Below are positions 1-8,119 of a DNA stretch of 20,420 nt, in pieces. The notes under the pieces were generated by a model, which saw only the letters and a list, made by a program, of their open reading frames with translations, did no database searches and had not been told where the DNA came from. The DNA comes from Desulfuromonadales bacterium (lineage in GTDB: Bacteria; Desulfobacterota; Desulfuromonadia; Desulfuromonadales; BM103), in contig JAOUDB010000012.1 in assembly GCA_029859485.1 (NCBI GenBank), positions 1-20,420 of the forward strand, written 5' to 3'. A program made the position numbers and the translations under genes. Within the stretch, counting starts at the first letter, position 1. Every line of letters starts with the position of its first letter.

Positions 1-2
1 CT

Positions 3-1454
3 CTGGACAATATCTCTCTGTCTATTGCTCCAGGTGAAATCCACACCCTTCTAGGCGAGAACGGTGCCGGCAAAAGCACCCTGATGAACGTCTTGACCGG
101 CCTTTACCGACCGGATCGAGGCGAGATTCTGTTTAACGGCACACCGATTCATTTCAACAGCCCGCGGGATTCTCTGGCCGTAGGCATCGGCATGGTCCAT
201 CAGCATTTCATGCTGGTCCCCGCCCACACGGTTTTTGAAAACATCCTTTTGGCACTGGACGGCGTTCCCCTGCTCTTTTCCCGGCGCAAATATAAACAAC
301 AAGTACAAAAGATCCTCGACGAGTTCGAGCTCGACCTTGATCTGGATGATCCGGTCTGGAAGCTGTCGATAGGGGCTCAGCAGTGGATCGAGCTGATCAA
401 GCTACTGGTCAGGGACTGCCGCCTGCTGATTCTGGATGAGCCGACAGCCGTTCTGACCCCCCAGGAAAGCGCACGGCTTTTCCAGGTTCTGAACCGTCTG
501 CGTGACCAGGGCAAGAGCATCCTTTTCATTTCCCACAAGATGCGCGAAGTGATGGAGATCTCCGATCGTGTCACCGTACTGAAAAAGGGCTGCAGCCTGA
601 TCACCCTGAAGCGGGGCGAATATGATGAGAACCGCCTGGCATCACTGATGATCGGCGAAGACCAGATCCCCATGTGGATCAAGCCCGCCTGCAAGCACGA
701 TCAATTAGCCCTGGAGATCAAGAACCTGTCGGTGAGCAACACCCGTGGTCGTGCAGATCTGGATAATTTCAACATGAAGCTCTACAACGGCCAGATTCTC
801 GGTGTTGCTGGAGTCGCCGGCAACGGCCAGAAACCTCTGGCCGAAGTCCTCACCGGCCTCAAGCAAGCAACCAGCGGCCGGATCCTTGCTGGCGACAAAG
901 ACATCACCAACAGTACGGCAAGAAGCTCCTATATCGCCGGCATCGCCCATATCCCCGAGGATCGCAAAAGCATAGGCATCGCCCCCGACATGACGGTTGG
1001 CGATAACCTGATCATGAAAAACTTCAACTCCAAGGTTTTTCGTCGCTGGATCTTCCAGGACCGCACCGCCATCCGCAAGAACGCAACCGCAAAGATCGAC
1101 CAGTTTGCGATCAAGGCCGGCCCCGACGGCAACCCGGTCCGCTACCTCTCCGGCGGCAACATCCAGAAGGTCATCATCGCCCGCGAGTTATCGGAAAAAC
1201 CCGCCGTGCTGGTGGCCCTCTACCCGACCCGCGGCCTCGACATCGGCAGCGCCGAATATGTACACAAAGTCATTATCGACGGTGCTAACCAGGGCATGAG
1301 CACGATCCTGATTTCCGAAGACCTGGACGAGCTGCTCAAGCTCTCCGACGAGATTGTCGTCATGTTCCGTGGTCGCCTGGTCGGTTGCGTCGACCCGCAA
1401 ACAACCACCCGAGAAGAGATCGGCCTGTTGATGAGCGGCGAGGTGCAGACATGA
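3..1454 (+). CDS. ABC transporter ATP-binding protein, nucleoside (BMP) type, 5' partial
   Basis: This is the double-domain ATPase of a nucleoside/simple-sugar importer of the BmpA-dependent type (B. subtilis NupO/YufO, RbsA-like fold). The frame is open from base 3 and the first Walker A, GENGAGKST, starts at base 57, so only the first few dozen residues are lost at the window edge. Domain 1 continues with signature LSIGAQQ and Walker B LLILDEPTAVLTP. Domain 2 has a degenerate Walker A (GVAGNGQKPL, lacking the usual GKS/T), signature YLSGGNIQKV and PTRGLD. A weak second P-loop is normal in this family, where domain 2 often reads GNGQ. The stop overlaps the next gene's start as ATGA, so it is cotranslated with the permeases. 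A substrate-binding lipoprotein gene is expected just before the window (inference). The family is certain; the substrate rests on the permeases and the downstream phosphoribosyltransferase. Confidence 0.93.
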   Translation: MDNISLSIAPGEIHTLLGENGAGKSTLMNVLTGLYRPDRGEILFNGTPIHFNSPRDSLAVGIGMVHQHFMLVPAHTVFENILLALDGVPLLFSRRKYKQQVQKILDEFELDLDLDDPVWKLSIGAQQWIELIKLLVRDCRLLILDEPTAVLTPQESARLFQVLNRLRDQGKSILFISHKMREVMEISDRVTVLKKGCSLITLKRGEYDENRLASLMIGEDQIPMWIKPACKHDQLALEIKNLSVSNTRGRADLDNFNMKLYNGQILGVAGVAGNGQKPLAEVLTGLKQATSGRILAGDKDITNSTARSSYIAGIAHIPEDRKSIGIAPDMTVGDNLIMKNFNSKVFRRWIFQDRTAIRKNATAKIDQFAIKAGPDGNPVRYLSGGNIQKVIIARELSEKPAVLVALYPTRGLDIGSAEYVHKVIIDGANQGMSTILISEDLDELLKLSDEIVVMFRGRLVGCVDPQTTTREEIGLLMSGEVQT

Positions 1455-2521
1455 AGCTGATCACGGAAAAACGCGAGCTCTCCTCGCGGCTGTTCAGATT
1501 CATGGCCCCCATCATCTCGGTCCTGGTAGCTCTGTTCGTCGCCGGGTTCCTGCTTCTGGCCGCCGGAGTCAACCCGGCCCAGGCTTATCTCGAAATCCTC
1601 CAGGAGGCTTTGGGCTCTACCTATGGCCTCTCCGAAACCCTGGTCAAAACCACACCGCTGATCTTTGCCAGCCTCGGTGTCTCGCTGGCTTTCCGCATGC
1701 AGATCTGGAATATTGGCGCGGAAGGCCAGATCTACATGGGCGCCTGCGGTGCCAGTGGAGTCGCGCTTTTCTCCGGCATCGAAAGTCACCCCGTGATGAT
1801 CACAGCCATGTTCCTGGCCGCGTTCCTCTGCGGCGGACTCTGGGCCGGTGTGGCGGGTATTTTGCGAGCCCGCTGGCGGGTCAACGAAGTCATCGTCACA
1901 CTGCTGATGAACTACATCGCCATCCTCGGTGTCGACTACCTGATCTATGGCCCATGGAAAGATCCCAAGGGCTTCAACTTCCCTTTGACTGCACAGTTCA
2001 GCGATGCGGCCCGCCTGACGGATTATTTCGACACCCGCTTCCACAGCGGTTTCTTTCTGGCTCTGTTTTGCGCCCTGGTACTGTACCTGTTCATGGAGCG
2101 CACGGTCTGGGGCTATGAAATCAAGGTCATCGGCAGCAACCCGAAAGCTGCCCGTTACGCCGGAATGCGCACCGGCCTGGCGATCTTCGCGGTGCTCTTC
2201 TTAAGCGGTGCGATCGCCGGCATCGCCGGATTCAGCGAGGTTGCCGGCTTGCAGCACCGTCTGCAGCACGGCATCTCACCCGGCTATGGGTACACGGCGA
2301 TCATCATCGCCTGGCTCGCCAAACGCAGTGCTCTAGGTGTTGTCATTGTCTCTTTCCTGATGGGTGTTTTATTGGTCGGCGGTGACAGTCTGCAGCTTAC
2401 CTGGCAGTTGCCGGTGGCATTTGTTTATGCGTTCCAGGGACTGATCCTCTTTTTCCTTTTGGCCTCCGACTTTTTCATCCATAACCGACTGAAGCTGGTC
2501 AAGGGAGATCACCATGCTTGA
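1451..2521 (+). CDS. ABC transporter permease, nucleoside type (NupP/YufP-like)
   Basis: Inner-membrane permease of about 356 residues. The start at 1451 is chosen because it forms the ATGA overlap with the ATPase stop; the longer open frame from 1385 lies inside the ATPase gene. The protein opens with a short basic cytoplasmic stretch, then many hydrophobic helices. It carries the subfamily hallmark IWNIGAEGQIYMGA near residue 90, typical of permeases that work with BMP-type binding proteins, and a long conserved C-terminal part. It pairs with the next gene as the heterodimeric membrane pore. The length is normal for the longer of the two permeases. I see no truncation or frameshift. Confidence 0.92.
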   Translation: MKLITEKRELSSRLFRFMAPIISVLVALFVAGFLLLAAGVNPAQAYLEILQEALGSTYGLSETLVKTTPLIFASLGVSLAFRMQIWNIGAEGQIYMGACGASGVALFSGIESHPVMITAMFLAAFLCGGLWAGVAGILRARWRVNEVIVTLLMNYIAILGVDYLIYGPWKDPKGFNFPLTAQFSDAARLTDYFDTRFHSGFFLALFCALVLYLFMERTVWGYEIKVIGSNPKAARYAGMRTGLAIFAVLFLSGAIAGIAGFSEVAGLQHRLQHGISPGYGYTAIIIAWLAKRSALGVVIVSFLMGVLLVGGDSLQLTWQLPVAFVYAFQGLILFFLLASDFFIHNRLKLVKGDHHA

Positions 2522-3434
2522 GATCCTACTTGACGCAACGGTCAGAGCCGGCACCCCGATCCTCTTCGCCACCCTGGGTGCAATCATCAACGAACGGGCA
2601 GGCATTATCAATCTCGGCATCGAAGGCCTGATGTTGATCGGCGCCCTGGCCGGTTTCGCAGGCACCCAGGCCAGCGGCTCATTACTGGTCGGCGTTCTTG
2701 CTGCGTTTACCGCGGCGCTGATTGCCGGTAGCATCCACGCCTTCATCACCGTTCAGCTACGCGGCAACCAGATCGTCAGCGGCCTGGCTCTCACCATGTT
2801 CGGTGTCGGCATCACCGCCCTGTTCGGCCGCGGCATGGTCGGCTTGACCATCAAAGGCTTCGAACGGGTGGCCATCCCGGGGTTGAGCCAGCTGCCGATC
2901 GTTGGCAAACCATTCTTCAACCAGGACCTGCTGATCTATTTCAGCTTCCTGCTCGTTTTTGGCATCGCCTTCTTTTTTGCCCGTACCCGCTGGGGACTGG
3001 CACTGAGGACCGTGGGCGAGAACCCGGCCGCGGCAGACACCTGCGGCGTTCCGGTTCTCTTGTTCCGCTTCCTGGCCGTCACTATTGGGTCAGGAATTGT
3101 CGGCATCGGCGGCGCTTACTTGAGCCTCGCCACTACGCCGATGTGGATTGAAAATATGACGGCCGGGCGTGGCTGGATAGCCGTGGCACTGGTCATCTTC
3201 GCCTCCTGGTCGAGTTACCGGGCGTTGGCCGGCGCCTACCTGTTCGGCGGCATCACCGCCATGCAATTGCGCTTCCAGGCCATGGGGACAACAGTCAGCG
3301 TGCACATTCTGCAGATGCTGCCCTACTTCTTCACCATTCTGGTGCTGGTCATCTCAACCATCCGATTGCAGAAGGGTGCTTCTCAGCAGCCCGAAGGTCT
3401 CGGCCAGCCCTATGATCGTGAGGACCGTAAATGA
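2514..3434 (+). CDS. ABC transporter permease, nucleoside type (NupQ/YufQ-like)
   Basis: Second permease, 306 residues, strongly hydrophobic. The N-terminal motif NERAGIINLGIEGLMLIGA is the hallmark of the shorter permease in BMP-type nucleoside importers; the middle carries a NPAAADTCGV stretch typical of the cytoplasmic coupling loop. The ATG lies inside the last codons of the previous permease (8-bp overlap), and its stop overlaps the next start as ATGA, so the four genes are translationally linked. Expected role: forms the pore with the preceding permease for uptake of nucleosides or nucleobases from the periplasm. Substrate choice is inferred from context. Confidence 0.92.
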   Translation: MLEILLDATVRAGTPILFATLGAIINERAGIINLGIEGLMLIGALAGFAGTQASGSLLVGVLAAFTAALIAGSIHAFITVQLRGNQIVSGLALTMFGVGITALFGRGMVGLTIKGFERVAIPGLSQLPIVGKPFFNQDLLIYFSFLLVFGIAFFFARTRWGLALRTVGENPAAADTCGVPVLLFRFLAVTIGSGIVGIGGAYLSLATTPMWIENMTAGRGWIAVALVIFASWSSYRALAGAYLFGGITAMQLRFQAMGTTVSVHILQMLPYFFTILVLVISTIRLQKGASQQPEGLGQPYDREDRK

Positions 3435-3958
3435 ACCAGGTCGCCCAGGAACTGCTTCAACGCATCAAGCAGGACGGCTCAATCAATGGCCAGGTCATCA
3501 AGGTCGACCGTTTTCTCAACCATATGGTCGACCCCCTGCTGATGAATCGCATCGGAGCCGAACTCGCAAGCCGCTTCAGCGAAACCCCTGTCGACAAGAT
3601 CATCACCGCCGAGAGCAGCGGCATCATGATCGCCCAGGCCATGGCAACCCACCTCTGCATCCCCTTTATTTACGCCAAAAAGAAACGGCCACTCACCATG
3701 AGCGGCTTCTTCGCCGCATCGAGTTACTCTTTTACCAAACAGGAATCAACCACTCTTTATGTTTCGAATGAAGTCCTCTTGCCCGGTGAGCGCCTCTTGC
3801 TTGCCGACGACTTCTTCGCTGTCGGCTCCACCTACAAGGCGATCGAACAGATTGTTGAGCAGGCCGAAGCGAGCCTGGTCGGCGCTGCCGTAATTATCAA
3901 CAAATCGGAACGGCGCGATATAGAATCGATTCTGACCCTGGAAGAGCTAGTGGGTTAA
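3431..3958 (+). CDS. xpt: Xanthine phosphoribosyltransferase-like protein
   Basis: Cytoplasmic type-I phosphoribosyltransferase, 175 residues, expected to convert a purine base plus PRPP to the nucleoside monophosphate. It follows B. subtilis-type Xpt through most of its length: the VDRFLNHMVDPLLMNRIG stretch (25-42), the ESSGI motif (61-65), the SYSFTKQ stretch (98-104) and the PRPP loop LLLADDFFAVGST (122-134). The loop keeps the DD pair but has AVGST where Xpt usually has ANGQA. The C-terminus is about 15-20 residues shorter than usual; the segment between KSE and DIESIL looks deleted. The ATGA overlap with the permease ties it to the importer: incoming base is trapped as a nucleotide. Xanthine versus another purine cannot be settled from sequence. 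Confidence 0.85.
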   Translation: MNQVAQELLQRIKQDGSINGQVIKVDRFLNHMVDPLLMNRIGAELASRFSETPVDKIITAESSGIMIAQAMATHLCIPFIYAKKKRPLTMSGFFAASSYSFTKQESTTLYVSNEVLLPGERLLLADDFFAVGSTYKAIEQIVEQAEASLVGAAVIINKSERRDIESILTLEELVG

Positions 3959-4013
3959 GCGGGGGCTGGGGGCTGGAAAAGATCTTATTTAAAAACTACT
4001 TACACCAGCAGAA

Positions 4014-4475
4014 ATGGACTTGTTTATGTCATCAACAACACTTTTCATTTTAATGGCAATTCTAGCCGGCGTTTCCGTACCGACCCAGGCCGGCATCAAC
4101 GCACAGCTGGGACTCTGGACTAAATCTCCTGTCCTCGCATCAACCATCTCATTCGCAGTTGGCACGCTGACCCTGGTCATCTATTCACTGGCGACCCGCA
4201 TCCCTCTACCGATGCTGGCTTTAGCCGGAAGTCACCCCTGGTGGATCTGGTTCGGCGGCATGCTGGGCGCATTCTTCGTTACGGCAACGATCATCCTCGT
4301 CCCCAAACTCGGTGCGACCGCCATGGTCGCCCTGATCCTCTCAGGGCAGATGTTCGCCTCGCTGCTACTCGATCACTTTGGGGTGCTCGGCTATCCAATC
4401 CATCCGATCAGCCTTGGCCGCATTGCCGGCGTGCTGATGCTCTGCGGCGGGGTATGGCTGATCAAGGTTTATTAA
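4014..4475 (+). CDS. DMT-superfamily small membrane protein, YdcZ/DUF606 family
   Basis: A 153-residue membrane protein with about five hydrophobic helices. It matches the YdcZ/DUF606 branch of the drug/metabolite transporter superfamily: early GVSVPTQAGINAQLG motif, central WWIWFGGMLGAFFV, then ATAMVALILSGQM and a C-terminal GVLMLCGGVWLI. Members are half the size of EamA transporters and usually act as dimers; the substrate is unknown. It starts 55 bp after the phosphoribosyltransferase stop with no promoter evident between, and may be the last gene of that operon. Neither possible ATG (4014 or 4026) has a clear ribosome binding site, so the start is uncertain. A strong terminator follows. 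Confidence 0.85.
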   Translation: MDLFMSSTTLFILMAILAGVSVPTQAGINAQLGLWTKSPVLASTISFAVGTLTLVIYSLATRIPLPMLALAGSHPWWIWFGGMLGAFFVTATIILVPKLGATAMVALILSGQMFASLLLDHFGVLGYPIHPISLGRIAGVLMLCGGVWLIKVY

Positions 4476-4514
4476 AGAGCACAGGTTGACCAGTTGAAAA
4501 ATTACAACACGATG

Positions 4515-4549
4515 AAAGCCCCCACGGCATAAGCGGTTGGGGGCTTTTT
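4515..4549 (+). terminator. Rho-independent terminator after the purine/YdcZ operon
   Basis: A perfect 10-bp stem (4515-4524 AAAGCCCCCA pairing with 4538-4547) encloses a 13-nt loop and runs into a T tract (4545-4549). It sits 40 bp after the YdcZ-family stop. The reverse strand has only a short T run, but the lipoprotein gene on the - strand also ends here (4578), so the hairpin may serve both convergent transcripts. Confidence 0.88.
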
Positions 4550-4577
4550 AGTACCAGAACTTATGATGCAATGCCGA

Positions 4578-5192
4578 TCAGAGGAGATTGCTCAGCTCAA
4601 GCTGTTCCACCAAGAAAGGAATAAATTTGTTAACCGCATCCTGCCTGGAATCCTCAACTTTGAGCTCGGCAAGATTCGACCAGACCGGGTTCGTGTTGCC
4701 CACCACAAAGAGGTTGGATTCCACAGTCAAAAAATCTGTCGTGTAACCCGCGTCTCGTTGACCCGAAGAGGCGACAGCATAAGAAGACCAACCATCAGGG
4801 TAAAGAGAGGTTTCCTTAAAATAGAGACCACCAGCCTGCTGGTTAGTAACTTCCTGTCGACTGATAGAACGGCTGACCAACACATTGCTAACCCCGAGCT
4901 CCTTGACTTTGGCTACCACAATTTCCCGATCGAGTTCCTTGGTGGACTGGGGCAGAACTTCATGACTCAGGACCACCTCGACCCCTCTTGCAATCAACTG
5001 GTTAGCGAGGACTTTTTCAAACTGTTTGCGGATATAGGGCTCTTCTGCCATGGCAAGAACCAGGACCTTGCCCATCTTCTCGGTATAAGCAGGATCTTTG
5101 CGAACTTCTAACATTTTGACCGGGGCACAGGCGGCGATCAACGTCATGAAGAGAAGAGCAATGGCCAGACTGGCTTTTTGTGTTTTGGTCAC
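4578..5192 (-). CDS. Putative outer-membrane lipoprotein of unknown function
   Basis: A secreted lipoprotein of about 204 residues. A basic N-terminus and hydrophobic stretch (ASLAIALLFMTLIAAC) end in a lipobox, LIAAC, whose cysteine would be acylated. The mature part is soluble, with an early VLVLAMAEEPYIRKQFE segment and a GVEVVLSHEVLP segment, a layout seen in small uncharacterised lipoproteins; I cannot assign a function. Start choice: an in-frame ATG at 5201 is directly preceded by AAGG with no spacer, whereas GTG at 5192 has AAAAAAGGA about 8 nt upstream, so GTG is preferred. The gene stands alone, convergent with the upstream operon and divergent from the phosphate operon. Confidence 0.75.
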   Translation of the reverse strand: MTKTQKASLAIALLFMTLIAACAPVKMLEVRKDPAYTEKMGKVLVLAMAEEPYIRKQFEKVLANQLIARGVEVVLSHEVLPQSTKELDREIVVAKVKELGVSNVLVSRSISRQEVTNQQAGGLYFKETSLYPDGWSSYAVASSGQRDAGYTTDFLTVESNLFVVGNTNPVWSNLAELKVEDSRQDAVNKFIPFLVEQLELSNLL

Positions 5193-5632
5193 GTTATACA
5201 TCCTTTTTTAAAAGTGTGGTTGTTTGAAAAATTGATACCACGCGTCCGCTTATAGAACACACGAATCATACCATTTTCGAAAATCGATCCTGCCTTGTTT
5301 TTTGGAACGCCAGATTCATAAGTACTGAAGATGGCAACGTCCGATTATTACAAAAACTCTCTAACAATACTACTGTCAATCCTTCGCATTCCAAGACCTT
5401 GACAGAAGCCTGGACTCGCCATACAGAGATGATTCGGGGTGACGAGGTGCCACCTCAAACAACGACAGCAGATAAAAAGTATTTTTTTATGGAATTTGAC
5501 CTTTTATCTTTACTCATACAGTCAAAAAGTTGATTCTCCTAACATAACCCTAACAAAAGGCTGATAAATACCCACGCTTGCACAGCCAGTTTTTTTAATG
5601 CTAAGCCATTACACTCCTCAAGGATGAATCAA
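5193..5632. other. Intergenic region between divergent lipoprotein and phosphate genes
   Basis: About 430 bp without a credible gene. It must hold the lipoprotein promoter (- strand) and the phosphate operon promoter (+ strand). Visible structure: two small perfect palindromes, ATTTTCGAAAAT (5273-5284) and GAGGTG-C-CACCTC (5444-5456), and an AT-rich stretch from about 5480 leading to the 11-bp direct repeats at 5538-5559. Confidence 0.6.
5538..5559 (+). promoter_or_regulatory. Candidate Pho box (two 11-bp direct repeats)
   Basis: CCTAACATAAC (5538-5548) is followed without a gap by CCTAACAAAAG (5549-5559), giving an 11-bp period with a conserved CCTAACA half and an A-rich half. This is the geometry of PhoB/PhoP sites, and CTAACA resembles the TT(A/C/T)ACA half-sites of PhoP. 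A -10-like TGATAAAT follows at 5562-5569, and the start codon of the Na+/Pi transporter is about 70 bp further. The nearest regulator gene downstream is itself a PhoB homologue. Assignment is by geometry and context only. Confidence 0.5.
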
Positions 5633-7318
5633 ATGATCGAACCATTCACAATGGGCTACACCGCCATCGGTGGCCTCGGGATTTTTATCCTCGGCATGAA
5701 ATACCTTTCCGACAGCTTGCAGTCGCTCTCGGGCGGCCTGATCCGCAAGGCGATCTCGTCAGTGACCAGCAACCGCTTCCTGGCGGTCATAGTCGGCTTG
5801 GTAGTTACCTGTTTCGTGCAGTCTTCGTCGATCACGACGGTCATGGTGGTCGGCCTGACCAACGCCGGCCTGATGCATCTGACTCAGGCGATCGGGGTTA
5901 TCCTCGGTGCCAACATCGGTACCACCATTACCGGCTGGATCCTGGCTGTCAAGGTCGGCAAGTACGGGCTCTTGCTGGTCGCCATCGGTGTCTTTCCGAT
6001 GCTCTTTTCCAAAAATGATCGGATCTCGGCAACGGCCAAGGTTCTGGTGGCTCTGGGCCTGATCTTCTTCGGCCTTGAGATCATGAGTAATGCTTTCAAA
6101 CCATTGCGCAGCGATGAAAGCTTCATGAACCTGATGCTGACCCTTGATGCCCAGTCGCTGCTGAGTATCCTCGGTTGCGTCGCCATTGGCTGTATGATGA
6201 CCATGATCATCCAGAGCAGTTCGGCAATGCTCGGTATCACTATGGCTCTCGCGGCAACCGGCGCCATCCCTCTGTATACAGCTGTTGCTTTGGTTATGGG
6301 TGAAAATATCGGCACCACCATCACCGCCCAGTTCGCCGCGATCGGCGGATCCATTGCTGCCCGGCGTGCGGCGATGGCCCACAGCGTGTTCAATGTTCTT
6401 GGGGTCTTCATCATTATTTCGATCTTCTCGACCTATGTCGACATGATTGAGCTATTTGTGCCCGGTCTTTCAAACTTTGTCGATGCCGATGGCAGTCGTC
6501 CCTACATTGCCGCTCATATCGCCATGGCGCACACCTTCTTCAATGTGACCGCCACCCTGGTGATGCTGCCGTTTCTCAACCAGCTGGCAAAGCTCGTCAC
6601 TAAATTGATCCCTGAGAAAGCGGGCGCTGAAAAAGGTTCCTTCAAATATATCGGTTCTCCCGGCACCATGCCCGTGGCGATGGGTATTTCGATGGTTTTC
6701 GAAGAACTCAAGCGCATGCAGGAGGCTGTTCACGAGGTTTTGATCAATGCCGAAAAATTTCTGCAACGAGACCTCAAAGGGCGCGACAGCATCTACCGCG
6801 AAGTGAAGAAGCTCGAAGACGAAACCGATGTCATGCAACACGAGATCACGAGCTTTACCGTCACCCTCATGCAAGCCGGTGGCGCCAGCACAGCACAGTC
6901 GGACCGGGCCTACAATTACGTTCGTGCCGCCGATGAGCTTGAGTCGATTGCCGACTACGCTTATTCCCTCTGCTCATATATGAAACGGCTCGATAAGCAT
7001 GAGCTTGATTTCAGCGAAGATGGTTGGAAAGACCTGCGCGCCTTTCACCATGAGGTGTTTGCCTTCTTCAACCTGGTCTGCAATGCCTTCAGGGATGAAG
7101 ATGTCAGCAGTATGCGCAAAATTTACGATGAGGCCAATCGTCTAAACGATCTGGCTGATGAGGTTCGTAAAGCACACCTCGTCCGGATGAAGGAGGGCTC
7201 CTGCGGAGCTCTGCCCGCCCTGACCTTCAGCGATATGGCCGTTGCTCTGCGACGGATCAAGAATCACACGGTTAACCTGCATGAGGCCCTTTTTGCCGAG
7301 AATTCGACTGCGACATAA
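5633..7318 (+). CDS. Na+/phosphate cotransporter (NptA/PF02690 type) with PhoU-like C-terminal domain
   Basis: Inner-membrane sodium/phosphate symporter of about 561 residues. Counting from the upstream ATG at 5624, it shows the duplicated family signature: QSSS at 66-69 and 197-200, each followed by a glycine-rich motif, GANIGTT (95-101) and GENIGTT (226-232). The membrane part ends near residue 325. Residues from about 355 form a helical PhoU-like domain (repeated KLEDETD and RAADELESIADYA style helices), often linked to control of uptake. Start choice: AAGGA abuts the ATG at 5624, but lies 8 nt before ATG 5633, which is preferred. It is followed after 65 bp by phoB, so this is probably the low-affinity phosphate importer of a Pho operon. 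Confidence 0.93.
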   Translation: MIEPFTMGYTAIGGLGIFILGMKYLSDSLQSLSGGLIRKAISSVTSNRFLAVIVGLVVTCFVQSSSITTVMVVGLTNAGLMHLTQAIGVILGANIGTTITGWILAVKVGKYGLLLVAIGVFPMLFSKNDRISATAKVLVALGLIFFGLEIMSNAFKPLRSDESFMNLMLTLDAQSLLSILGCVAIGCMMTMIIQSSSAMLGITMALAATGAIPLYTAVALVMGENIGTTITAQFAAIGGSIAARRAAMAHSVFNVLGVFIIISIFSTYVDMIELFVPGLSNFVDADGSRPYIAAHIAMAHTFFNVTATLVMLPFLNQLAKLVTKLIPEKAGAEKGSFKYIGSPGTMPVAMGISMVFEELKRMQEAVHEVLINAEKFLQRDLKGRDSIYREVKKLEDETDVMQHEITSFTVTLMQAGGASTAQSDRAYNYVRAADELESIADYAYSLCSYMKRLDKHELDFSEDGWKDLRAFHHEVFAFFNLVCNAFRDEDVSSMRKIYDEANRLNDLADEVRKAHLVRMKEGSCGALPALTFSDMAVALRRIKNHTVNLHEALFAENSTAT

Positions 7319-7383
7319 GTTCAAAGAACAGTCACCGGGTAAGTTTGGCTCGACATCCAATTTTACAAGAGAGTCATCAGGCC

Positions 7384-8076
7384 ATGAACAAAGAACGCAT
7401 CCTAGTTATTGAAGATGAAGAGGACATTCTGGCCCTGATTCATTTCAACCTGGTCAAGGCCGGCTTTCAGGTGGAATGCGCCATGACAGGCGAAGAAGGC
7501 TTTACCAAAGTTCGCGAATACAAGCCGGACCTGGTCTTTCTTGACTTGATGTTGCCGGGCATTGATGGCCTCGAAGTCTGTCGGCGACTGCGCCTAGCTC
7601 CCGACACCAAGGAAACCCCAATCATCATGCTCACAGCCAAGGGCGAAGAGGACGATGTTGTCCAGGGTCTGGAACTCGGGGCTGATGACTACATCACCAA
7701 ACCTTTCAGCCCGCAGATTCTCCAGGCAAGAGCACGAGCAGTGCTGAGACGGCGGGCCAAGCCTGGCAAAACAGCCGGCTCGGAACAACCGATAGAGATC
7801 CACGACCTTTATATTCACCCGGGACGAAACAAGGTTAAGGCCTGCGGCGAGAACATCGAACTGACCTTTAGCGAATTCCAGCTACTCTACCTGCTGGCCT
7901 GCAGACCCGGCTGGGTCTTCACCCGCACCCAGATCGTCGACGCTATCCATGGCGAAGGCTATGCAGTCACGGATCGTGCCGTTGATGTCCAGATTGTCGG
8001 CCTGCGCAAGAAGCTCGGCAGCTGCGGTGAATATATCGAGACCGTACGCGGTATCGGCTACCGCTTCCGCGAATAG
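7384..8076 (+). CDS. phoB: Phosphate regulon response regulator PhoB (OmpR family)
   Basis: A 230-residue two-component response regulator. The receiver domain (1-120) has the acidic pair D11/E12, phosphoacceptor D54 in FLDLMLPG, T84 and K106 in ITKPF. The C-terminal winged helix (about 130-230) has the OmpR-type ending VDVQIVGLRKKLG...ETVRGIGYRF. Start at 7384 is chosen because the alignment of the receiver begins there and AAGAGAG lies about 10 nt upstream; a TTG-initiated extension to 7345 adds nothing. PhoB identity rests on the neighbours (phosphate transporter before, PhoR-type kinase after) and overall type; OmpR-family members are hard to separate by sequence alone. Confidence 0.88.
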   Translation: MNKERILVIEDEEDILALIHFNLVKAGFQVECAMTGEEGFTKVREYKPDLVFLDLMLPGIDGLEVCRRLRLAPDTKETPIIMLTAKGEEDDVVQGLELGADDYITKPFSPQILQARARAVLRRRAKPGKTAGSEQPIEIHDLYIHPGRNKVKACGENIELTFSEFQLLYLLACRPGWVFTRTQIVDAIHGEGYAVTDRAVDVQIVGLRKKLGSCGEYIETVRGIGYRFRE

Positions 8077-8086
8077 TTTTTTCCTG

Positions 8087-8113
8087 CAGCTTACAACTGA
8101 AAGCTGAAAGCTG
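8087..8113 (+). repeat. Intercistronic hairpin/heptamer repeat before phoR
   Basis: CAGCTT (8087-8092) can pair with either of two AAGCTG copies (8101-8106 or 8108-8113), which arise from a short GAAAGCT heptamer tandem. It fills the 43-bp gap between phoB and phoR, and phoR lacks a convincing Shine-Dalgarno site, so local structure or coupling may set its translation. Confidence 0.45.
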
Positions 8114-8119
8114 GCCTCT

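Noticed and set aside
800..860. Degenerate second Walker A in the nucleoside ATPase as a sign of a pseudogene
   Set aside because: A GNGQ-type second P-loop is usual in this ATPase family and the frame is intact.
5273..5284. ATTTTCGAAAAT palindrome between the lipoprotein and phosphate genes
   Set aside because: A 12-bp self-complementary AT-rich string with no flanking promoter box that I can identify; likely incidental.
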